Assembly (NCBI GenBank): GCA_020135845.1
Contig: JACHTQ010000001.1
Location: 105,551-169,550 of the forward strand
Length of the DNA: 64,000 bases
Source: Campylobacter sp. W0018
GTDB taxonomy: Bacteria; Campylobacterota; Campylobacteria; Campylobacterales; Campylobacteraceae
Reading direction: 5' to 3'
Made by a program: the position numbers and the translations under genes. The notes beneath the pieces are model-generated. The model was not told where the DNA came from. It did not search any database and was given only the letters and a program-made list of their open reading frames with translations. Position 1 is the stretch's first letter, and each line of letters opens with the position of its first letter. Below are positions 28,721 to 36,685 of the stretch, one piece after another.

Positions 28721-29206
28721 ATGGTAAAAGAAATTGATTATGATTTACTTATAGCGATTGAAGAATCTAACATAGAAGAGTTTCAAAGTGCTTTAAAAAA
28801 TGGAGCTAATATTAGTGGTGTTGTGAGTGAAGAATACGAAGAATATGGCGATTTTGAATCAAGTTATGGTTTTACATTTTTAGCTGTAGCTGCAGAAATG
28901 GCTTTATGTGAGATTATAAATGTTCAACATAATAAAAAAGGCTTCAATAAAGAAGAATATGAAAAACAATACAGCGATGCTTTTGAAATTTTTAACACCT
29001 TAAAAGCTTTAAAACCAAATGAAAATCAAGAAGATTGCATTAGCGCAAAAACTTATATAGAAGATCTTACTGAAACAAGAGAAATGGAACTTTACGATGA
29101 TCCTTATTGTTATGGATATGATGAATTTGATGAAGAGATGGGTGAAGATGAATGGATAAGTGAAGATCCTGTTGTAGAATATTTGAAAAGTTTTAAATTC
29201 GAATGA
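28721..29206 (+). CDS. Small, strongly acidic ankyrin-like protein
   Basis: The 161-residue cytosolic protein begins with a single ankyrin-like helix pair (LLIAIEESNIEEFQSALKNGANIS, read in two parts) and ends with a run rich in Asp, Glu and Tyr. About 42 acidic against 12 basic residues make it very acidic, as is common for immunity proteins or DNA mimics that bind nucleases. An AGGAGG-like ribosome binding site lies between it and the nuclease-like gene, 9 bases downstream. It is the last intact gene of the cassette. Function is inferred from context only. Confidence 0.7.
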   Translation: MVKEIDYDLLIAIEESNIEEFQSALKNGANISGVVSEEYEEYGDFESSYGFTFLAVAAEMALCEIINVQHNKKGFNKEEYEKQYSDAFEIFNTLKALKPNENQEDCISAKTYIEDLTETREMELYDDPYCYGYDEFDEEMGEDEWISEDPVVEYLKSFKFE

Positions 29207-29273
29207 AAATATAAAGAGCTTTGTCTTTATTTAGTGATTAAGGCATTAAAGAATTAGATGAAAATGCAAATTT

Positions 29274-29290
29274 AGCTATCTGTGATAGCT
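29274..29290 (+). terminator. Possible terminator after the ankyrin/nuclease cassette
   Basis: AGCTATC-TGT-GATAGCT forms a 7-bp perfect stem with a 3-base loop, followed by TTTAATTTCTT. It lies about 70 bases after the last intact cassette gene and is a plausible, moderately weak Rho-independent terminator. Confidence 0.5.
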
Positions 29291-29310
29291 TTTAATTTCT
29301 TGCACAACAG

Positions 29311-29342
29311 GGAAAGTAAGAATTGCTTAAATTCCTACTTCC
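29311..29342. repeat. Imperfect inverted repeat
   Basis: GGAAAGTAAGAATT and AATTCCTACTTCC form a stem with one bulge and one mismatch around a short loop. It is too irregular to call a terminator and could be a remnant of a transcript structure in decayed DNA. Confidence 0.4.
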
Positions 29343-29446
29343 TTGTATACCCAAATAAGCAATAAGAATTAAAACTAGTAAGTATAAATGAAATGGTTGT
29401 TGGTATTTAAAATTTTTATAGTTTTAAAATTTGGATTGTTGGCATG

Positions 29447-30042
29447 ATGGGTTTTATTCAAAAGGTTATAAATAATTCTAAAACTTTTGTGGAATTATTA
29501 AGCAATCCACGTATCTTTTTAATTTTTTGTATTATTTTTTAGGTTGTGCGAGTATAATATTAATTTTTATATTTAAAAATAAAAATATTTTAATTAATTA
29601 TTTTTTTTATTTTCATTTTTCTTTTGTGCCTTTTTACTTTTTATAAATTTTTGTATTTTTTATTTTAAAAAACTGCCAAAATATACAAGTTATACAGATT
29701 CTCTTGGCATAATATGCGCTTTGTATTTTTTATTTTGTTATGTATTTTCTGGATTTATGGTTTATGGAATTTTATCTCTTTTTAAAAAAATTACAAAAAA
29801 GTAGCAATTTGTTTTATTATTTGTATATTTTATTATTATCCTTTTATTGTTCTAATTGGCTTAGCTATTGTTAAAATTTTTGTACAAAAGTGAAAAATCC
29901 AAACTTGATCCTATAAAAGCTATATCTTTAGAGTAAGATAATGAAATAGCTGTTTTTTGTATCTAGTGAATTTAGAAAAATAGCAAGAGAAAATAATTTA
30001 TTAGAATTTAGCTTTAGTGTATTAAATAGATCTTATTATTGA
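29447..30042 (+). pseudogene. Degenerate inner-membrane protein remnant
   Basis: No intact frame exists, but coherent protein fragments follow one another on this strand. An N-terminal MGFIQKVINNSKTF fragment reaches a stop at 29542. A hydrophobic multi-helix section follows (including SLGIICALYFLFCYVFSG). A charged segment SKLDPIKAISLE ends in a stop, and a final fragment EFRKIARENNLLEFSFS ends at 30042. Several nonsense codons and frame changes separate them. The original was probably a protein of about 200 residues with several transmembrane helices and a cytosolic tail. I cannot name its family. Confidence 0.6.
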
Positions 30043-30251
30043 AAAATAAGATTTAATTTATATGCAAATTGCACAAGTAAAAAAAATGTATTATCATTTT
30101 AGATAATTTAGTTTATCGCCTTTAATTCTAAAAAAAATAACAATAAAATAAATTTCATGCTATTACCAAAAATGCAATTATTTAAAATTAATATTATAAA
30201 AAATAAAAATATAATAGATTTTATTAATATTGAAAAATATCATAGGGGGTC
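30043..30251. other. AT-rich stretch with no recognisable gene
   Basis: This sequence between the two pseudogenes is extremely AT-rich and has stops in all frames. I see no RNA gene, repeat or conserved motif in it. Confidence 0.6.
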
Positions 30252-31026
30252 ATGAAAAAAAATAATATGTCTTTTAGTGATGATTTTTTGCACACTTAAT
30301 GCAGATGATAAAGATCTTAATTTAGATTATGGCATGAAAGATAATTTTTTTTATTATTTAGGTAAAAGGACTTTTGGAGTATTTGGAAATCTTAGTTGAT
30401 ACAATTATCTTTCTATCAATTTTGGTTTTATAAGAACCTTTAGTCCATAAACCAAAAAAATTTTATCGCAGATTTAAACACTTTAAAAGACAATAAATAC
30501 AATGCTTTTGGAGCAAAACTACCTAAAAAATATTATTTTAGAAGTTTTTGAATTTGGAGAAAAACATAAGGATGATTTTTCTAATCTAGTTAAACAATAT
30601 CCTTTCATTCAACTTGTTTTTTCACAGTGACTTGCTATTAAACTCTACAAAAAAACTTACAAATAATCCTAATTTAGACCATGAAGAGTTTTTAAAAAAT
30701 TTCACTTCTACTTTTAACATAAAAGTTATAATATTCTTAATGCTATTCGTCAATTAGAAACTCAAAATATCAATCATAAAGATGATGAATTTTAACATCA
30801 TAGATACTGCAAAGGAGTTATATTGATTGTTTATATATCAATAATATCACTCTTTATAATATTATCCCTAATTCTATTAGAAAAGTATTTTTAAAAGATG
30901 AAAAGCTTTTAAAAACTTATTTGCCCTTAAATCAAGATCAGTTTTTTATAAGGAAAGTATTCTGGATGTAGATGGAAATTATGAAGTGAAATTGAATTTG
31001 CTTTTTTAAATGCTTATAATAAATAG
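30252..31026 (+). pseudogene. Degenerate secreted protein remnant
   Basis: A signal-peptide-like start (ATG at 30252, then after a one-base frame change IICLLVMIFCTLNA followed by DDKDLNLDYG) leads into a series of fragments in alternating frames. These include FIADLNTLKDNKYNAFGAKL, NLDHEEFLKNFTSTF, NILNAIRQLETQNINHKDDEF and RKVFLKDEKLLKTYLPLNQD. The last ends EIEFAFLNAYNK. At least five frameshifts or nonsense codons are needed to join them, so the gene is dead. The original would have been about 255 residues and exported. The family is not recognised. Confidence 0.65.
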
Positions 31027-31196
31027 AGTAGATTAGTAGAAAAGTATTTTTAAAAGATGAAAAGCTTTTAAAAACTTATTTGCCCTTAAATCAAGATCAG
31101 TTTTTTATAAGGAAAGTATTCTGGATGTAGATGGAAATTATGAAGTGAAATTGAATTTGCTTTTTTAAATGCTTATAATAAATAGAGTAGATTAGT
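30878..31196 (+). repeat. Perfect 159-bp tandem duplication
   Basis: The segment 30878-31036 is repeated base for base at 31037-31195, plus one shared base. The unit is the 3' end of the secreted-protein pseudogene, from TAGAAAAGTATTTT to GAGTAGATTAG. Because the copies are identical in otherwise decaying DNA, the duplication must be recent, or an assembly artefact. Confidence 0.95.
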
Positions 31197-31321
31197 TTAA
31201 TTTACTTTTTATTTAATGGGCTTTAAAGTGTTATAGGGCAAATTTGCATTCTTAATGTTAGTCAAGTTTGCTTTAAATCTTTGGGGATATTTTAAGAATC
31301 AGTAAAAAATTTTATTAGAAG

Positions 31322-31398
31322 TGGTGGATTTAGCAGGACTCGAACCTGCGACCAACCGGTTATGAGCCGGTTGCTCTAACCAACTGAGCTATAAATCC
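31322..31398 (-). tRNA. tRNA with CAT anticodon (elongator Met, or Ile2)
   Basis: This is a 77-base cloverleaf with an encoded CCA. The acceptor GGATTTA pairs with TAAATCC, and the anticodon stem ACCGG/CCGGT carries loop CTCATAA (anticodon CAT). The T arm has GGTTCGAGTCC. It is not an initiator, since the acceptor begins with a G-C pair and the anticodon stem lacks three consecutive G-C pairs. Whether C34 is modified to lysidine (Ile2) cannot be decided here. Its 3' end faces the accessory segment. Confidence 0.93.
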
Positions 31399-31413
31399 AT
31401 TTTAAAAGGGAGA

Positions 31414-31419
31414 ATTATA
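31414..31419 (-). promoter_or_regulatory. -10 box of the CAU tRNA
   Basis: TATAAT on the minus strand lies 16 bases upstream of the mature 5' end. It falls in the short gap after the mrdB stop. Confidence 0.6.
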
Positions 31420-31442
31420 ACTTATTTTTGCTTAAAAATATT

Positions 31443-32534
31443 TTATTTATCTATCCAAAAATATCTGAATGTGATAAGATGTTGCAGTATTCCAAAAAAG
31501 ATCATAAAAATAGTGAAAGAACTTCCGCCATAGCTAAAGAAAGGCAATGGAATTCCAACAACTGGAGCAAAACCTATGGTCATAGAAATATTTACAGCAA
31601 CGTAAATAAAAATAAATAAGGCGACGCAATTAACCACCACTCGGGTAAAATAGTCATTTTTAAGCTTATTATTAAGACTTAAAAGGTGAAAAATAAGTAA
31701 GATATATAATAAGATTAAAACCAATCCGCCTAAAAATCCAAATCTTTCTACCAAATAAGCGAAAATAAAATCACTTGTAGATATAGGTAGAAAATTAAAA
31801 TGTGTTTGAGTAGCCTCATCTTCTGATTTGCCAGTAAGGCCGCCATTGCCTATAGCTATCATAGATTGAGCGACTTGATAGCTCGGTTTTTCTGCTATAA
31901 AATCATGAATTCTTTGTTTTTGGTAAGGTTTTAAAAAATGTGTATAGATTATAGGCGAACTAATGCTTATAACAAGAATAATACTCAACCAAATTTTATA
32001 ATGGACTCCCATGATAAAAAGCACTCCAAAGCCAACAATTAATAATACGGTTGCACTGCCTAAATCAGGTTCTTTTGCTATCAATAAAAAAGGCAAAATA
32101 ATAAAAAAACTGATTTTTGTAAATTCTTTGAGTTTGTAACCATTTTGTGGCGGAGGATTTTGATAAATTAAATAAGCAAGCATTAAAATAAAACTTGGTT
32201 TAAAAATTTCTGAAGGCTGTATTGTAAATTGTGTAAAAGGAATTTCTAGCCATCTTTTTGCTCCCAGTTTTTCAACCCCGAAAATATCAACGCTTAAAAG
32301 TAGAAAAATATTTATAAAATAGGCTACAGGAATAAGCCAAATTAGTTTCCGAATAGGGATAAAGAAAAAGATAAAAAAAGCAAGTATGCCAACACAAGTA
32401 TAGACAAATTGTTTTTCTGCTAATAAAGCATGAGCTTCAAAAATTAAAAAAAAGGAAAGAAGTATAATGGGTGTGAATAATATAGGTTGCATATAATCAA
32501 AATGTGTTAATATTCTTCTATCCAATATAAACAA
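31443..32534 (-). CDS. mrdB: Rod-shape SEDS glycosyltransferase RodA (MrdB)
   Basis: This SEDS-family peptidoglycan polymerase drives cell elongation with PBP2. From the TTG at 32534 it has 363 residues with about ten transmembrane helices and the family signatures IQPSEIFKPSFIL near 110 and AKEPDLGSATVLL near 150. The catalytic-loop region KPSYQVAQSMIAIGNGGLTG lies around 225-245, with PLPFFSYGGSS near the end. The ORF extends 29 codons upstream to an ATG at 32621, but that would overlap the divergent rluD start. AAAAGG precedes the TTG with 6-bp spacing, so the TTG is preferred. Confidence 0.92.
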   Translation of the reverse strand: MFILDRRILTHFDYMQPILFTPIILLSFFLIFEAHALLAEKQFVYTCVGILAFFIFFFIPIRKLIWLIPVAYFINIFLLLSVDIFGVEKLGAKRWLEIPFTQFTIQPSEIFKPSFILMLAYLIYQNPPPQNGYKLKEFTKISFFIILPFLLIAKEPDLGSATVLLIVGFGVLFIMGVHYKIWLSIILVISISSPIIYTHFLKPYQKQRIHDFIAEKPSYQVAQSMIAIGNGGLTGKSEDEATQTHFNFLPISTSDFIFAYLVERFGFLGGLVLILLYILLIFHLLSLNNKLKNDYFTRVVVNCVALFIFIYVAVNISMTIGFAPVVGIPLPFFSYGGSSFTIFMIFFGILQHLITFRYFWIDK

Positions 32535-32615
32535 AATTTGCCTTTTTAAACTATAAATATTAAAATTATAATTATAGAACAAGATTTTAAATCTAATGAG
32601 ATAATTTAGGAAAAA

Positions 32616-33584
32616 ATGCAAACTTTTTTAGTGGATGAAAATTTAAGATTAGATATTTTTTTAGCAAAAATATTAAAACAAAGTCGTAATCAAGTAGCAT
32701 TGCTTATAGAAAAAAAATGCGTAAAAGTTAATAGCCAAATTCAAAATAAAAATTCATTTAAATTAAAAATTGGCGATGAAATTTCTATTGAACTTCCTCC
32801 TTTAGAGTGTAAAGAAAAAAAGTCTTTTGATGTTAATTTTGATATAGAAAATTTATATGAAGATGAAGATTTGCTTGTTTTAAATAAGCCTTCAAATTTA
32901 GTAGTACATGGGGCAAATAGCGTTAAGGATTTGACTTTGGTAGATTGGCTGCTTGCGAAAAATTATACCCTATCTAATTTAGGCGGAGAAATTCGAGCAG
33001 GGCTTGTTCATAGACTTGATAAGGACACAAGCGGAGCTATACTTATAGCTAAAAATAATTTCACTCATCAAAAGCTTAGCGAACAATTGAGCAATAAAAC
33101 CATGGGAAGAATTTATTTAGCATTAATTGATTTGTCACTAAAAGACGATAAAATTATAATCGAAAAGTCTTTAGCCAGATCTCAAACAAATGCTATAAAA
33201 AAAATAGTAGTGGATGATAATACTAAAGGGAGTAAGTATGCTAAAAGTGCTTTTATTAACTTAATCGCAAGTGAGGATGTTAATTTAATCGCTGCAAAAC
33301 TTTTTACAGGTAGAACACATCAAATAAGGGCGCATTTAGCGAGTATAAATCGTCATATTTTAGGCGATAAATTATATGGTTATAGAGGAAAATATGAAGG
33401 TAGGGTGATGCTTCATGCTTATTTTTTATATTTTGTTCACCCTAAAAAAAAGGAAACAATTTTTGTTAAAGCTCCCTTGATGGAGGATTTTAAAGAGATC
33501 TTAAACAATAAATTTATTTTAGGAGAGATTGATGAAAAAATTTCACTTGAGTCTTTGCTTAAGCGTTTTGATTCTTTTATTTAG
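32616..33584 (+). CDS. rluD: RluD-type 23S rRNA pseudouridine synthase
   Basis: The protein (322 residues) has an N-terminal S4 RNA-binding domain (about 8-70). Its catalytic domain has the RluA-family motif HRLDKDTSGAILIAK, with the catalytic Asp near residue 133, and GRTHQIRAH. The start is preceded by AGGA and lies divergent to mrdB. The last 53 bases contain the start of flpA. Confidence 0.92.
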   Translation: MQTFLVDENLRLDIFLAKILKQSRNQVALLIEKKCVKVNSQIQNKNSFKLKIGDEISIELPPLECKEKKSFDVNFDIENLYEDEDLLVLNKPSNLVVHGANSVKDLTLVDWLLAKNYTLSNLGGEIRAGLVHRLDKDTSGAILIAKNNFTHQKLSEQLSNKTMGRIYLALIDLSLKDDKIIIEKSLARSQTNAIKKIVVDDNTKGSKYAKSAFINLIASEDVNLIAAKLFTGRTHQIRAHLASINRHILGDKLYGYRGKYEGRVMLHAYFLYFVHPKKKETIFVKAPLMEDFKEILNNKFILGEIDEKISLESLLKRFDSFI

Positions 33585-34764
33585 TGCTTGTAGTGTTTCG
33601 CAAGTTTCAAACACTAAGTCCAGTAAAGAAGTATTGATTAATGAGAGTTTGCCTAAGATGGATGATGTTAAAACTCTTAGCGATATGAGTAATATAGCTT
33701 TTGAGTGGGAGCCTTTGTATGATGATAATATACAAGGTTTTTATTTATACCGCTCTAGTGATGAAGATCCTCAATTTAAACTTGTAGCGACTATCAAAGA
33801 TAAATTTCAAACTCATTATGTAGATACAAATCTTAAGCCTAATACAAAATATTATTATAAAATGAGAAGTTTTGACAATCAAGGACATCCTTCAGAAGAT
33901 GGAAAAATTTTTGAAGCAAGCACCATGCCAAGACTTGAGGCTATTCCTTTTGTTCAAGCTATAACCAATTTACCAAATCGTATTAAATTAATCTGGCGTC
34001 CTCACCCTGATTTAAGAGTCAATTCTTATATCATCGAAAGATCAAAAAGCAATGAAGATAATTTTAAAAAAATCGCCGAAGTTAAAAATCGTTTAAGTGC
34101 AGAGTATATAGACAAAGATTTAAAACCCAATGAAAATTTTAATTATCAAATTATTGCTGTAAGTTTTGATGGAATCAAAAGCGAGCCAAGTCAAGTTTTG
34201 AATTCTACAAGTAAAGCTTTGCCGCCAGAGGTGCAAAATTTAAATGCTAGTTCAGATGCTTCTAATAAAATAATTTTAACATGGGATGCACCTGCTTATA
34301 AAGATTTTTCTTATTATAAAGTTTATTCTACGAGTTCAAGTTTTCTCCCTTATACCCTCATTGCTAAAACAGATAAAAATTCTTATGAAGATTTAGTTGA
34401 GGGTTCAGATGAAACTAAATACTATAAAGTAACTATGGTTGATGTAGATGGTTTAGAAAGTCCTATGCCAAAAAATGGGGTTGAGGGAAAAACCTTAGGT
34501 ATTCCTTCTTCTCCAAGTATTATCCTAGCTCAAAGCACACCTGAAGGGATTAATCTTGAATGGATTGATGGGGATTCTAGAGCTGTAGAATATGAAGTTA
34601 GACGCTATGGCGGAGAACAAAATGCTATTTTTAAAGGTATCAAAGAAAAACAATTAAAAGATATTAAAGCTTTACCAGGAGTAGAATACAGTTATGAGGT
34701 TATCGCAATTGATTCTGCTGGGTTGCGTTCAGAGCCTTCAAAAAGAGTTAAGGCAGCGCAATAG
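33532..34764 (+). CDS. flpA: Fibronectin-binding lipoprotein FlpA
   Basis: This is a surface lipoprotein adhesin. From the ATG at 33532 (AGGAGAG ribosome binding site; a TTG one codon earlier is less well placed) it has 410 residues: a lipoprotein signal peptide ending LLFSAC (about residue 18), then three fibronectin type III domains (about 45-130, 135-225 and 230-320) and a further similar region. Each carries the recurring pattern of W-x-P-Y/P-H and YYKV/YSYEV strands. In C. jejuni, FlpA binds host fibronectin. It starts inside rluD and overlaps trmB by one base, so the genes are coupled. Confidence 0.93.
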   Translation: MKKFHLSLCLSVLILLFSACSVSQVSNTKSSKEVLINESLPKMDDVKTLSDMSNIAFEWEPLYDDNIQGFYLYRSSDEDPQFKLVATIKDKFQTHYVDTNLKPNTKYYYKMRSFDNQGHPSEDGKIFEASTMPRLEAIPFVQAITNLPNRIKLIWRPHPDLRVNSYIIERSKSNEDNFKKIAEVKNRLSAEYIDKDLKPNENFNYQIIAVSFDGIKSEPSQVLNSTSKALPPEVQNLNASSDASNKIILTWDAPAYKDFSYYKVYSTSSSFLPYTLIAKTDKNSYEDLVEGSDETKYYKVTMVDVDGLESPMPKNGVEGKTLGIPSSPSIILAQSTPEGINLEWIDGDSRAVEYEVRRYGGEQNAIFKGIKEKQLKDIKALPGVEYSYEVIAIDSAGLRSEPSKRVKAAQ

Positions 34765-35963
34765 TGCCAAATTTCAAAGTTAAAAAAATTAAAGAGCTGA
34801 TTCTACCTTTCAAAAAAGACGAGGTAGAATTAGAATGGATGGCTGAAAATAATAATATTATTTTAATATATACTAAAGTGAATGAAGAGAGTTTCTTTTT
34901 ACAGGTTAAAAAAGAAAAAGATAGTAGTTTTGTTATCAAGGGTGATAAGCATACTAAACCATCAAAAATAGCTTATTTGCAAAAATCTTTACAGATTTTT
35001 AAAGATTATTTTTGCAATCATGAAGATATTATTAATGAAGCTTTTGCATTTAAACACAATGCATTGATTGAAAAAACTTCTTTAATTGCATATGATTTTG
35101 ATCAATTATTATCGAAAATTAAAGGGAAAATTTATATTGAAATAGGTTTTGGATCAGGCAGACATTTGCTTTATCAAGCTAAAAATAATCCAGATGTCTT
35201 AATGATAGGAGTTGAAATTTATAATCCAGCTATCACTCAAGTGGCTAAATTGGCAAAGAGTCAAAATTTAAGCAATATTGTACTAATACAAAGCGATGCA
35301 AGGCTTTTGCTTAGCGTACTTGAGTCAAATTCTATAGAAAAAATTTTTTTACATTTTCCAGTTCCTTGGGATAAAAAACCACATAGACGTGTTATTGCAA
35401 AAAATTTTTGTCAAGAATGTGCTAGAGTTTTAGAAAAAAATGGGAGGTTTGAGCTTAGAACGGATAGTTATGAATATTTTGATTTTACGCTTAAGCAATT
35501 TTTACATTTTAGCACTCCAAAATTTAGCCTTAAGAAAAATGAAGACCTTGAAATTTCAAGCAAATATGAAGACAGATGGAAAAGACAAAATAAAGATATT
35601 TTTGATCTTTGGGTGTGGAATTTAGATGGTGTTTACGATGAGCTAAATTTAAATGATTTTGATTTTTCTAATATAACATTTAATGTAAATGATTTAATTC
35701 TTTTAGAGAAAAATTTTAAGAATTTAACTTTGAAAGGAGATGATTATTTTTTACATTTTGAAAATTTATATCATGCAAAAGAAGGTTTGATTTTTAAAAT
35801 AGCTTTTGGTGCTTTTAATAAACCTGAACATAGTTATATTTACTTGGGTGAAAAAATAGAATTTTTATTTAAAAAACCTTTTAAAATTAAAGAAAATTTA
35901 AAAGCAATGGAAAAATTAAAAAAGGTGCTTAAATTTCATTTTGATATCGCGTTATTTTCTTGA
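34764..35963 (+). CDS. trmB: tRNA (guanine-N7)-methyltransferase TrmB
   Basis: This SAM-dependent enzyme methylates G46 of tRNA. The 399 residues are longer than the usual TrmB (about 240), with an N-terminal extension of about 110 residues and a C-terminal one of about 120, as in other epsilonproteobacteria. The SAM site IEIGFGSGRHLL lies near 127-138, and the substrate-site motif HFPVPWDKKPHRR near 202-214 (family FPDPW.K..H.KRR). The start is GTG, overlapping the flpA stop by one base. Confidence 0.92.
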   Translation: MPNFKVKKIKELILPFKKDEVELEWMAENNNIILIYTKVNEESFFLQVKKEKDSSFVIKGDKHTKPSKIAYLQKSLQIFKDYFCNHEDIINEAFAFKHNALIEKTSLIAYDFDQLLSKIKGKIYIEIGFGSGRHLLYQAKNNPDVLMIGVEIYNPAITQVAKLAKSQNLSNIVLIQSDARLLLSVLESNSIEKIFLHFPVPWDKKPHRRVIAKNFCQECARVLEKNGRFELRTDSYEYFDFTLKQFLHFSTPKFSLKKNEDLEISSKYEDRWKRQNKDIFDLWVWNLDGVYDELNLNDFDFSNITFNVNDLILLEKNFKNLTLKGDDYFLHFENLYHAKEGLIFKIAFGAFNKPEHSYIYLGEKIEFLFKKPFKIKENLKAMEKLKKVLKFHFDIALFS

Positions 35964-36019
35964 AATTTAAGTAAAAACAAAGCATAATTAAAAAATTTGA
36001 AAATTGAAGAGGAATAAAA

Positions 36020-36685
36020 ATGCCTGATTTAATTCAAGCAAATAAACTTTCTTTAGGCTATGATGAATTGGTTATCAAAGAAGCGAGTTTTACTTTTAAA
36101 GATGATGATTTTGTTTTTATTACAGGAAAAAGTGGAAGTGGAAAAAGTACGCTTTTGAAATCTTTTTATGGAGACTTAGAACTTCTTTCAGGGCAGCTCC
36201 AAGTTTGCGGTTCTTCGATGAAAAAAATAGGTAATTTAGATCTTTTAAAACTACGTCAAAGAATAGGCATTATTTTTCAAGATTATAGACTTATACAAGA
36301 ATATACCGTTGAAAAAAATGTTATGCTTCCTTTGATGATTAAAGGATATAGTAAAAAGGTTTGTCAAGATCAAGCAAATAAACTTTTAAAGCATGTTAAT
36401 CTAACCTTTAAAGCCGATAAATTACCTAATCAATTAAGTGGAGGAGAGCAGCAGCGTGTAGCTATGGCTAGAGCTTTAGCGCATAACCCTAAGCTTTTAT
36501 TGTGTGATGAGCCTACGGGAAATTTGGATGAATATTCTTCAGATATCATTTGGACACTTTTAAAGTCAGCTAGAGAACTTTTGGGAACTTGTGTGGTTGT
36601 GGTTACTCATAGAATACCGGTTAATTTGAGATTGAATTATCGTCGTTTTAATATAGAGAATGGAACAATGAATGAAATTTTTTAG
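36020..36685 (+). CDS. ftsE: Cell-division ABC ATPase FtsE
   Basis: This is the ATPase of the FtsEX complex that controls septal peptidoglycan hydrolysis. The 221 residues contain Walker A GKSGSGKST (about 38-46), a Q loop FQDYRL, the ABC signature LSGGEQQR (about 139-146) and Walker B LLLCDEPTGNLD. AGAGGA precedes the start. The gene overlaps ftsX by 14 bases and heads a cluster with ftsX and an EnvC-like gene. Confidence 0.93.
   Translation: MPDLIQANKLSLGYDELVIKEASFTFKDDDFVFITGKSGSGKSTLLKSFYGDLELLSGQLQVCGSSMKKIGNLDLLKLRQRIGIIFQDYRLIQEYTVEKNVMLPLMIKGYSKKVCQDQANKLLKHVNLTFKADKLPNQLSGGEQQRVAMARALAHNPKLLLCDEPTGNLDEYSSDIIWTLLKSARELLGTCVVVVTHRIPVNLRLNYRRFNIENGTMNEIF

Noticed and set aside
24971-31321. 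Prophage or integrative element
   Set aside because: No integrase, recombinase, structural phage gene, relaxase, or duplicated attachment sequence is visible.
29207-31321. CRISPR array
   Set aside because: The only repeats are one 159-bp tandem duplication and short hairpins; there are no regularly spaced direct repeats and no cas genes.
31428-31619. 63-residue plus-strand frame after the CAU tRNA
   Set aside because: It lies antisense within the 3' end of mrdB and has no ribosome binding site.
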